From assembly GCF_900475595.1 (NCBI RefSeq), contig NZ_LS483397.1:1273001-1337000 (forward strand): 64,000 nt of DNA, read 5' to 3'. Source of the stretch: Streptococcus uberis (GTDB taxonomy: Bacteria > Bacillota > Bacilli > Lactobacillales > Streptococcaceae). A program made the translations under genes and the position numbers. Positions 55,836-64,000 of the stretch are shown piece after piece. The notes beneath the pieces were generated by a model. The model was given only the letters and a program-made list of their open reading frames with translations, had not been told where the DNA came from and searched no databases. Each line of letters begins with the position of its first letter. Position 1 is the first letter of the stretch.

Positions 55836-56600
55836 TTATTTTTCAATATTTAATTTAAATGTTTGTGTTTCGTTGAGGTTAATCTCAGGCTGGTCAAAAT
55901 CAGATGAATCTTTTTCTGCATTAGCAGCGTCTAATTCTTTATTACCTTGATCTACACGGCGTTGCAATTCTTCCATTTCTTCAGGTGTGAATTGTCGTGT
56001 AGCATCAAATGAAGCACTATCATCAGCCTCTGGAATATCTTCATTTAAAACTTCCTTAACGACTTCTTTAAATGCAGCATCAGAATTTTGAAGGTAAACA
56101 GCTGTTGGTTGCAATAACTCATCCCATTCTGAGGAATTAGCTAAGCTTAATTGTGATTCAATGGCTGAAATAAGACGCTGATGGAAAACACGTGATTGAC
56201 GTTTCAATTCTTCTGTTTCAATGGCAACTCGTTTAGCTTCATCCGTTGCATCACGAAGCATTTGATTAGCTTTAGCTTTAGATTCGTCTAATAAATGTTG
56301 GGCATCATAGTTAGCTTTACTTACTAGATTACTTGCTTCAGCATTAGCAGATGCTTTTACTTTTTCAGCAGTCTCCTGAGCCAAAATAACAGATTGACTA
56401 AGTGATTCTTTCATTTCGTCAAAGTAAGATAATTTTTCTTCGAGTGTTTTAATTTTTGACTCTTGCTCACGCGTCTTCTTCACTAAAGCTTCATAGTCTT
56501 CAACGACGATATCTAAAAATTCATTAACTTCTTCTTCGCTATAACCGCGCAATTTCGTTTTAAACGTCTTATCTTTAATTTCAAGTGCTGTTAGTGCCAT
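55836..56600 (-). CDS. divIVA: Cell division protein DivIVA
   Basis: Pole- and septum-localised coiled-coil protein of 254 residues. The N-terminal membrane-binding domain is MALTALEIKDKTFKTKLRGYSEEEVNEFLD; a long coiled coil covers about residues 35-150 and an acidic tail follows. AAGGAGATAAA precedes the ATG. It is the last gene of the ylm cluster, upstream of the ileS T-box. Confidence 0.96.
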   Translation of the reverse strand: MALTALEIKDKTFKTKLRGYSEEEVNEFLDIVVEDYEALVKKTREQESKIKTLEEKLSYFDEMKESLSQSVILAQETAEKVKASANAEASNLVSKANYDAQHLLDESKAKANQMLRDATDEAKRVAIETEELKRQSRVFHQRLISAIESQLSLANSSEWDELLQPTAVYLQNSDAAFKEVVKEVLNEDIPEADDSASFDATRQFTPEEMEELQRRVDQGNKELDAANAEKDSSDFDQPEINLNETQTFKLNIEK

Positions 56601-56609
56601 TTTATCTCC

Positions 56610-57401
56610 TTATTTGTGCAATGTTTTGCTTAGTGTTATTTTGTACTTTCCATTTTTGGTAAAGCCATTATCTTGTAACAATTTGAATCTTCCAAATCCA
56701 CGAACACTAACCAAGTCGCCAATAGCTATACTATCTGAACTCTTAGTTATGATTCGATAATTCACTTTGACCTTTTCAGATTCAACTAATTTAATAGCTT
56801 GACTACGTGAAAGTTTCAAAACACTTGCTATCAGACGATCAATCCTTAAACTTGAAAGAGTTATATCGATAAGAGACTCTTCTTTTTGGACAAGAAGTAA
56901 GCTATTAAGATCGATTTCTTTTAAATTGACGCTGACTCTTGCAATTTTTTGAATATTTCCCAAAAAATAATGTAAGAATTGTCGATTCACCATCAGTTGG
57001 GCAAAACCATCATGAACCAAAATATCACCAATCATTGACCTTTTTATGCCTAATTCATTAATTAAGGTTCCTAATATTTGCGCATGCGTCAAAGTATTAA
57101 ATTTTGAATGATATGAAATTTCTACTAATGAAATGTCATAATCAAGTGGATCTAGCTGATAATAATCTGGTGCAAGAATGACACGTCCATACTCAGTATG
57201 GTAATGATCACTTGACGAAAAACAAGTGATATTCATACTTGCTGATAAGATTTTAACAATTTCGATCTGTCTGGGATTCAAAAAATCTGTAACATGTAGG
57301 AGATAATTATCCTCTACACGTCGAAGTTGATCCATCATTTTTTCAATGAACGGGGCTTCTTCAGGATGAAAGTGTTGGTAAATATTTTTTTGACTTATCA
57401 T
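56610..57401 (-). CDS. ylmH: YlmH, S4-domain RNA-binding protein
   Basis: 263 residues with a C-terminal S4 domain (RIDRLIASVLKLSRSQAIKLVESEKVKVNYRI). YlmH homologues bind ribosomal complexes in translation rescue and affect cell division. Its ATG overlaps the ylmG stop by four bases. Confidence 0.93.
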   Translation of the reverse strand: MISQKNIYQHFHPEEAPFIEKMMDQLRRVEDNYLLHVTDFLNPRQIEIVKILSASMNITCFSSSDHYHTEYGRVILAPDYYQLDPLDYDISLVEISYHSKFNTLTHAQILGTLINELGIKRSMIGDILVHDGFAQLMVNRQFLHYFLGNIQKIARVSVNLKEIDLNSLLLVQKEESLIDITLSSLRIDRLIASVLKLSRSQAIKLVESEKVKVNYRIITKSSDSIAIGDLVSVRGFGRFKLLQDNGFTKNGKYKITLSKTLHK

Positions 57402-57655
57402 CTTAATAACAACCTAATTAAAAATTCACTTAAAAAATTAAGAGCAATCATGACTACAAATACAGTAAAGTCAATTCCTGCAAATTGTAATGGTAATTTT
57501 TTAAAAGGATTTAAAATGGGTTCAACTAATTGACAAATCAGTCTTCCAAGCCAGGTATTGTATGCCCCTGGAAACCAGGATAACAAAGCATAGCCAAGAA
57601 GTAAATAGGAATATACTTTGATAAGATTTAACAATAAAACTAAGATTAATAACAT
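57398..57655 (-). CDS. ylmG: YlmG, YGGT-family membrane protein
   Basis: 85 residues with two membrane segments and the YGGT-type YALLSWFPGAYNTWLGRLICQLVEPILNPFKKLP. It has a role in septum placement or nucleoid distribution by family knowledge. It overlaps ylmH by four bases and follows sepF by three. Confidence 0.93.
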   Translation of the reverse strand: MLLILVLLLNLIKVYSYLLLGYALLSWFPGAYNTWLGRLICQLVEPILNPFKKLPLQFAGIDFTVFVVMIALNFLSEFLIRLLLR

Positions 57656-57658
57656 TGT

Positions 57659-58294
57659 TTACCGTCTCTTCATATCAAAATCATAGCCAAAATCTTGATT
57701 ATGATTTGGGATATTCATATCTTCAATATTAACAGATACATTTGATGGGGTCAACAGATACATTGAAGAACCCACTTTTTGTAAAGTCCCATAAAGTACC
57801 TTACTTGCACCATCAATAAAGTCAAGACATCTTCTAGCTTGAGCATCAAGCATGAATTGAAAGTCAATCAGAACACATTCATTTCCAATTAATAAATCAA
57901 CAATTTCTTGAGCATCTTCATATTTTTTAGGATATTTCAAAGCAATTGTTGTTTTACCTTCTTGAACGGTTGTTTGTGCCTGATAAGTCTCCCGACGAGC
58001 AGTTGAAGCAGTTACCGATTCCCTACCACTAGATCGTCTGTCAATTGATTCCTGTCTATTTGGATAAGTTGGCAGTGAATCACTCTCGGTCTGCTGACTT
58101 CTTGCAACTGTTGGTCTGTTCATAGCTGGATTTTGACTTTGTCGTGACGTTTGTTGAGACGGAATTGGTCTTTGTTTAGGTTCCTGCACTACTGGTTCTT
58201 CCATTTTAGCAGCAGTAACTTCTTCTTCGACTTCATTAACCTCATCTGTATCAAAATAGGATACCATCTTATTAATTGCGTCTTTAAATGCCAT
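57659..58294 (-). CDS. sepF: Cell division protein SepF
   Basis: FtsZ-binding protein of 211 residues. An N-terminal amphipathic membrane anchor ([15 protein letters not shown]) is followed by a variable Gln/Arg/Ser linker and the SepF core ([47 protein letters not shown]). I start at the ATG at 58292-58294 with GGAG six bases upstream. Confidence 0.94.
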   Translation of the reverse strand: MAFKDAINKMVSYFDTDEVNEVEEEVTAAKMEEPVVQEPKQRPIPSQQTSRQSQNPAMNRPTVARSQQTESDSLPTYPNRQESIDRRSSGRESVTASTARRETYQAQTTVQEGKTTIALKYPKKYEDAQEIVDLLIGNECVLIDFQFMLDAQARRCLDFIDGASKVLYGTLQKVGSSMYLLTPSNVSVNIEDMNIPNHNQDFGYDFDMKRR

Positions 58295-58306
58295 CTTTTT
58301 CTCCAT

Positions 58307-58981
58307 TTATTTAAAGAAAGAAGTACCAATTCTTACAAAAGTTGCACCTTCTTGAATGGCAATGGGGAAATCATTGCTCATCCCCATACTCAACTCTGTA
58401 AAGGGCATATTCTTTCTATTCTCTGCTTGCAATCGTTGTCGTAATTGATTTGTTTCTTTAAAAATCTCAGCAATGGTACTTTGATCTGCTTCAAAAGGGG
58501 CCATTGTCATTAAACCAATCAATCTTATCTGATCATAGTCAGCTAATTGATCTAATACATGAGAAACTTCCTCAGGTGCAAAGCCATGTTTACTTTCTTC
58601 ACCAGAAACATTTACCTGTAAGAAACAATTGATTGGATGTTCAGCTCTTTTTTGAATTTCTTTTGCTAAAGAAACTGAATCTAAAGCATGAAAATAATCA
58701 ACATAGTTAATAACATCTTTAACTTTCCGTCTTTGAAGACTTCCAATAAGATGCCATGTTAGCTGACAATCTTTTAACGCCTTATATTTATCTAGAAATT
58801 TATCAACTCTGTTTTCAGCTATGTGCCTTACTCCAGTATCGACAAGTTGTCTAGCAATATCCGAATCAACATATTTTGTAACAGCTATGATTGATACACT
58901 ATCCTCGGAACGCCCCGCAGATAGTGTTGCTTCATTCACAGCTTTAAATACTGCTTCTTTGTTTTCTTTTAGACTCATCAT
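58307..58981 (-). CDS. ylmE: YlmE/YggS-type PLP-binding homeostasis protein
   Basis: 224 residues with IIAVTKYVD (the PLP lysine is expected in this segment), HLIGSLQRRKVK, FLQVNVSGEESKHGF and LSMGMSNDFPIAIQEGATFVRIG. It binds pyridoxal phosphate and influences amino acid and vitamin B6 balance. The ribosome site is weak; start at 58981 or 58978. Twelve bases after the ftsZ stop. Confidence 0.93.
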   Translation of the reverse strand: MMSLKENKEAVFKAVNEATLSAGRSEDSVSIIAVTKYVDSDIARQLVDTGVRHIAENRVDKFLDKYKALKDCQLTWHLIGSLQRRKVKDVINYVDYFHALDSVSLAKEIQKRAEHPINCFLQVNVSGEESKHGFAPEEVSHVLDQLADYDQIRLIGLMTMAPFEADQSTIAEIFKETNQLRQRLQAENRKNMPFTELSMGMSNDFPIAIQEGATFVRIGTSFFK

Positions 58982-58993
58982 TTCTAATGCGAA

Positions 58994-60328
<1,335 letters not shown>

Positions 60329-60358
60329 TCACTTTATTACTATACTTTTATTCAACTG

Positions 60359-61723
60359 TTAATCAAACATGCTTCCAAATATACCACGAACGCGTTCTGT
60401 GATTCCTGGTTTCGGTGTAGCAGGTTCTTGTGTCCCATACTCAAGTGGTTTTTGATTAGCAGTACTATAATTTGGAACTTGTGTTTGGTTAGATTCGTTG
60501 TAGTTTGGAATGTATGATTCTTGTCCTGAAAAATCAACTGGTTTGCGTCTTAAGAGTTCTTCTCCAGACACCGCACTTTGTGCTAAAACATCAACTTCAG
60601 ACATTTTTCCAACATATTCAACCAAGCTAATCACATTGGCAAACATTGGATTTCTGATACCAACTTGGTTTGGAACATGCAATTTAACAGTTGTGCCAAA
60701 AATTTCTTGAGCTATTTCAACAACCCCAGGAATGATTGCTCCACCACCAATTAAAACAATTCCACCAGGTAAGTCAAGTAATCGTCCACGATCTAAATCT
60801 TGTTTAACACGATCTAAAATGTGACGGATACGAGCAGAAATAATTTCTGACAAGTAGCGCTCGGTCACCTCAACTGGCTCTTCACTGCCGACAACGTCCA
60901 CTTTAACGGTCTCAGTCAAACTTGCTTCATTCACATTGGCTTGGCCAAAGTTGAATTTCAATGCTTCAGCGATTGACATTGATGTTTTAAGAACCTTAGA
61001 AATATCTTTAGTGATGTAGTCGCCACCTTCAGTATAGATATTAGTGTATTGTAACTCTTGTGCTCTCATTGAGGCCACAGTCGTTTGACCCCCACCCATA
61101 TCAATGACAGTCGCACCAAATTCGCGTTCGCCTTCGTTAAGAACTGAACGAGCCATTGCAAGTGGTGTAATGATAATATTTTCTACTTTTATTCCTGCAC
61201 GCTCAACTGTTTTGCGTAAATTATGCAAAATAGTGGTTGGGCCTGTGTAAATCAAGCCACGCATCTCAAGGCGAATTCCCATCATTCCACGTGGATCACG
61301 AATACCTTGGAAACCATCTACAATGAATTCTTCAGGTACCAATGAAATAACTTCACGTTCTGGTGTGATGCTTTTTGTAAGTGCTGACTTCACAACGCTA
61401 TCAACATCTTCGTCTTTTATCTCTTTTGATTCGCTTGGCACCGGAATCATGCCCTGAGTAGGTTCAATTTGAAGAAGATTAGCTGGTAGACCGACATTGA
61501 TTTTCTCAATGGTCATTCCTGCTTTTTCTTCTGCTTGTTCTACTGCTGTTTTAATAGCAACCGCAGCTGCTTCAATATCAATAATTATACCGTCTTTTAC
61601 GCCTGTACTAGGGACATTACTAACGCCAATAACGTTCATTTCGCCTGAAATAAATTCTGCTACTAAAACTTTAATCGAGCTAGTTCCTATATCCAAACCA
61701 GTAAAAAAGCCATTTCTAGCCAT
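60359..61723 (-). CDS. ftsA: Cell division protein FtsA
   Basis: Actin-like membrane tether of the Z-ring, 454 residues. Actin-family phosphate and nucleotide loops are visible (GLDIGTSSIKVLVAE, VIDMGGGQTTVAS, GIVLIGGGAIIPG). The C-terminal amphipathic helix (ITERVRGIFGSMFD) is the membrane anchor. GAGGTCAAGTGA precedes the ATG. It is preceded by a complex promoter/terminator region. Confidence 0.98.
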   Translation of the reverse strand: MARNGFFTGLDIGTSSIKVLVAEFISGEMNVIGVSNVPSTGVKDGIIIDIEAAAVAIKTAVEQAEEKAGMTIEKINVGLPANLLQIEPTQGMIPVPSESKEIKDEDVDSVVKSALTKSITPEREVISLVPEEFIVDGFQGIRDPRGMMGIRLEMRGLIYTGPTTILHNLRKTVERAGIKVENIIITPLAMARSVLNEGEREFGATVIDMGGGQTTVASMRAQELQYTNIYTEGGDYITKDISKVLKTSMSIAEALKFNFGQANVNEASLTETVKVDVVGSEEPVEVTERYLSEIISARIRHILDRVKQDLDRGRLLDLPGGIVLIGGGAIIPGVVEIAQEIFGTTVKLHVPNQVGIRNPMFANVISLVEYVGKMSEVDVLAQSAVSGEELLRRKPVDFSGQESYIPNYNESNQTQVPNYSTANQKPLEYGTQEPATPKPGITERVRGIFGSMFD

Positions 61724-61795
61724 TCACTTGACCTCACTATCTTTCCAAACTTTTACTATTCTAAATACTGTCAAAAACAGAATTATTCAGTGCAT

Positions 61796-61868
61796 ATTAT
61801 ATCACAAAAAAACGTAAAATGATAACATTTTACGCATTTTGTTATATAAACTTAATCTTTTTTGTCAA
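61796..61868 (-). promoter_or_regulatory. ftsA upstream region: two promoters around a terminator
   Basis: Distal promoter: TTGACA (61863-61868), 16 bases, TATAAC (61841-61846). A 9-bp hairpin CGTAAAATG/CATTTTACG (61813-61834) with seven T follows. Proximal promoter: TTATCA (61820-61825, in the hairpin loop region), 18 bases, extended -10 TGATATAAT (61796-61801). Confidence 0.7.
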
Positions 61869-61908
61869 TTTAATGAATTGCTCTAGAAGTCAATTCTACC
61901 AACTTTTT

Positions 61909-63087
61909 TTAATCGATTGAAGCGCTAGATTGTTCTGTTTGATCGGTACTTGTTTCAGAGGTAGGTTGCGTTGATACATCCGTCGGATTTTGTTCCTGTG
62001 TGTTTGTACTTGGATCGGTAGCTATAGATGGATTAGTTGTTTCCGTTTCCGCTTGCGCTTCTGAAGAATTGGCTTGATTTTCTTCTGCTTTTGATTTGCT
62101 AACTTCTGCTTGTTTTGCTTCTATGTCACTGGTTGTTGAATAAATACCCACTTCCATATCAACGATACTTGTACCTTCTAAATGTTTTTTTATTTTGAGG
62201 TAGTAAGGTAATTTTTTTTCAATTTGCGACTGAGGTACTCGAACAGTATTGCCATCATGCATTTCAATAATCAACAAATCAGCCGTTGACTTGGAATTTG
62301 CTAGAGAAATAGATTTTATATCTTCAACTAATTTTTTTGGTAGTGTTGTAAGGGATTTGATTAAGTCTTGGATTGCTTTTTCATTTTCCAAATTGATAAT
62401 TAAATAATCTTTTGGAAGCTGACTTTGATTGACTACAGTGACTCGAACACCATTTTCTAAAATAGGTTGAAATCCTTCTTGAACCTGTGCATAGGCAATA
62501 ATTGTGTATTCTTTGACATTGAAAGTAAAATGATTTGGAAAGGCATAGTCTAAAGAAACATCTTTAACCCAAGGGTTAGATGTCATAATTGCTTTTTCAT
62601 ATTTTTGAGCAGAAAAGAGGACTTTCAAAAAATAATCACTTGATTTAATGCGACTTTGTTCACTCAATTCCGCTAAGGTGGTATGTTTATTTCCCACCAC
62701 TGCAAAATCTTTCATTTTGCTATATGGAGATAAGAAAAAGAGAGAACCTAACAAAAAGAATAAACTGATGCTGAGAACAGGCAAAGCCTTCACAAAGGCT
62801 TTTTGTCTTTGACTCATTTCTTTTTTTACCTTTAGAGGCTTTTCTTTTTTCTTAGTTGCTTGTTCTTTTTTATCATCTGATGACGTTTTAGAACTGTCTT
62901 CAGGTGTTTCCTCTGTCAGGTTATTTTGGAGAAGTTGCGCTTTCTTCTCACTTGCTAATTTTTCTTTTAGTTTCTTTTCTTCTTCTTCCTGAATTTTCTT
63001 TTTTTTAAGGAATTCAAGATTTCGTTTTTGCCACTCTGTTAAGACTATTGGCTCTTTTTCAGTTGGTGAGTTTTTCTTTTTGGACAT
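61909..63087 (-). CDS. divIB: Cell division protein DivIB/FtsQ
   Basis: 392 residues. A highly charged cytoplasmic N-terminus (Lys/Glu-rich, about 100 residues) is followed by one membrane segment (about 107-127), a POTRA domain (FAVVGNKHTTLAELSEQSRIKSSDYFLKV) and a beta domain. The Ser/Thr/Gln-rich extracellular tail is about 60 residues long. It is a divisome assembly protein. It follows murG directly (stop TAA then ATG), AAGGAAA upstream. Confidence 0.96.
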   Translation of the reverse strand: MSKKKNSPTEKEPIVLTEWQKRNLEFLKKKKIQEEEEKKLKEKLASEKKAQLLQNNLTEETPEDSSKTSSDDKKEQATKKKEKPLKVKKEMSQRQKAFVKALPVLSISLFFLLGSLFFLSPYSKMKDFAVVGNKHTTLAELSEQSRIKSSDYFLKVLFSAQKYEKAIMTSNPWVKDVSLDYAFPNHFTFNVKEYTIIAYAQVQEGFQPILENGVRVTVVNQSQLPKDYLIINLENEKAIQDLIKSLTTLPKKLVEDIKSISLANSKSTADLLIIEMHDGNTVRVPQSQIEKKLPYYLKIKKHLEGTSIVDMEVGIYSTTSDIEAKQAEVSKSKAEENQANSSEAQAETETTNPSIATDPSTNTQEQNPTDVSTQPTSETSTDQTEQSSASID

Positions 63088-64000
63088 TTATTTTCCTTTT
63101 GCCTTCAAGCTTATATCATTTTTTAACAAATCATAAAACACATCGGGTGATTTGATTTCTTGTGATTCTGACATAGCCTTTCTAAACTGATCTTGATGTT
63201 CCAGTAAATAATGAACCTCACTTATTAAGGTCTCAGGGTTGAGTAGTTCTTCCGATAGCTGACGCGCATAACCTTGCTTTTCGAAATAGTTAGCATTTTC
63301 CAGTTGATCTCCACGACTGGCTTCTTTTCCTAATGGAACAATTAAATGTAGTTTTTGCATCGCTAAAAGTTCAAAAAGGGTATTCGATCCTCCACGCGTA
63401 ATAACAAGATCTGCTAATTGCATCAAAGGTTGATATAAATCCGTCACATAGTCAACACGGTAGAGATTTTGTGACAGTTCATTTAATTGTGAATCACCTG
63501 TTATGTTAATCACATTAAAGGCTTTTGTTAAGTCAGGATTATTTGTGATCAATTGATTAAAAACTTTTGCCCCTGCTGACCCACCAATAAAGAGAAGCGT
63601 CTTAAATTGAGGGTTGAATTTATTCTGAATATCTGATAATTCAGGCAAATAGTTTCCACTCTCTTTTGACACTTTGGTAACGGCTCCAATGTGTTTGATT
63701 ATAGGATTTGTTACTTGAGATTCAAATGTTGTATACATGGTTGAAGCAAATTTTAAGGCGATTTTATTGGCCAAGCCCATTGATAAATCAGACTCATGGA
63801 CAAAAACGGGCACTCCCATCAGTCTTGAGGCAATAACCGGTGGAACTGATACAAATCCACCTTTTGAAAACAAGGCTTGTGGTTTGACCTTATTTATAAT
63901 GACAAGAGATTGTAGTAGCCCTGTAGCAACTTTGAAGACATCAATCAAGTTTTGCCATGAAAAATACCGTCTTAACTTGCCAGTCTTGATAGCATGGAAG
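63088..64000 (-). CDS. murG: MurG glycosyltransferase (N-terminus beyond the window)
   Basis: Lipid I to lipid II transferase on the inner membrane face. About 303 codons are visible. The frame is open to the window edge, reading [21 protein letters not shown] before the first internal start, so that start is not the true one. [40 protein letters not shown] and [15 protein letters not shown] are family blocks. Confidence 0.96.
   Translation of the reverse strand, partial: FHAIKTGKLRRYFSWQNLIDVFKVATGLLQSLVIINKVKPQALFSKGGFVSVPPVIASRLMGVPVFVHESDLSMGLANKIALKFASTMYTTFESQVTNPIIKHIGAVTKVSKESGNYLPELSDIQNKFNPQFKTLLFIGGSAGAKVFNQLITNNPDLTKAFNVINITGDSQLNELSQNLYRVDYVTDLYQPLMQLADLVITRGGSNTLFELLAMQKLHLIVPLGKEASRGDQLENANYFEKQGYARQLSEELLNPETLISEVHYLLEHQDQFRKAMSESQEIKSPDVFYDLLKNDISLKAKGK

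Overview
This 64 kb window is core chromosome of a low-GC streptococcus. The evidence is a streptococcal ylm/ftsZ division cluster, coiA-pepF, comEA-comEC, sodA-holA, a ClpE with an N-terminal zinc finger, fumarate-type PyrD, a T-box-controlled ileS, and strong TTGACA/TATAAT promoters, many with an extended TG. Gene content and order fit the pyogenic group (uberis/parauberis-like), but species cannot be fixed from sequence alone. Most genes lie on the minus strand. I found no tRNA, rRNA, IS element, prophage, integrase or CRISPR array.

Layout. 1-5972: a truncated oxalate/formate-type MFS carrier, HAD phosphatase, pepF, coiA and a second MFS carrier. 6058-9844: a frameshifted rsuA, then nagB and queA divergently transcribed around a NagR-like operator pair, then a beta-lactamase-fold surface protein. 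9998-16726: sodA, holA, comEC, comEA, plsC, and a methyltransferase plus GIY-YIG pair. 16748-25604: kup, cshA, a Cof phosphatase, two related secreted proteins of unknown function, prfC and a membrane protein. 25697-31790: cell wall and recombination genes (murF, ddl, recR, pbp2b), interrupted by folT with a THF riboswitch. 31885-38057: a formate/nitrite channel, niacin transporter and NiaR repressor, gpmA, pyrD, a small membrane protein, and a PerR-box-controlled P1B-4 ATPase.

38262-46331: hup with its own promoter, then a probable nine-gene chain reading xseA-xseB-ispA-tlyA-argR-recN-degV-SGNH esterase-ypmS. 46473-52685: folD, an amino-acid ABC pair, a DUF1797 protein, CtsR-controlled clpE, a NUDIX hydrolase and DUF1827. 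52788-64000: ileS with its T-box and the division operon divIVA-ylmH-ylmG-sepF-ylmE-ftsZ-ftsA-divIB-murG, which is cut by the window end.

Most novelty is in regulation and gene starts. The pbp2b gene has no ATG, GTG or TTG at its SD-spaced start position, only ATT. holA and a tRNA-methyltransferase-like gene look leaderless. A perfect palindrome before niaX serves as operator, -35 region and terminator at once. The folT leader shows a complete competing-hairpin switch. coiA and comEA share a variant SigX box. A PerR box pair frames the metal-ATPase promoter. The rsuA gene is broken by a one-base frameshift. I saw no convincing undescribed multi-gene system; the least explained loci are the two secreted paralogues at 21522-23056 and the small membrane protein at 35930-36136.
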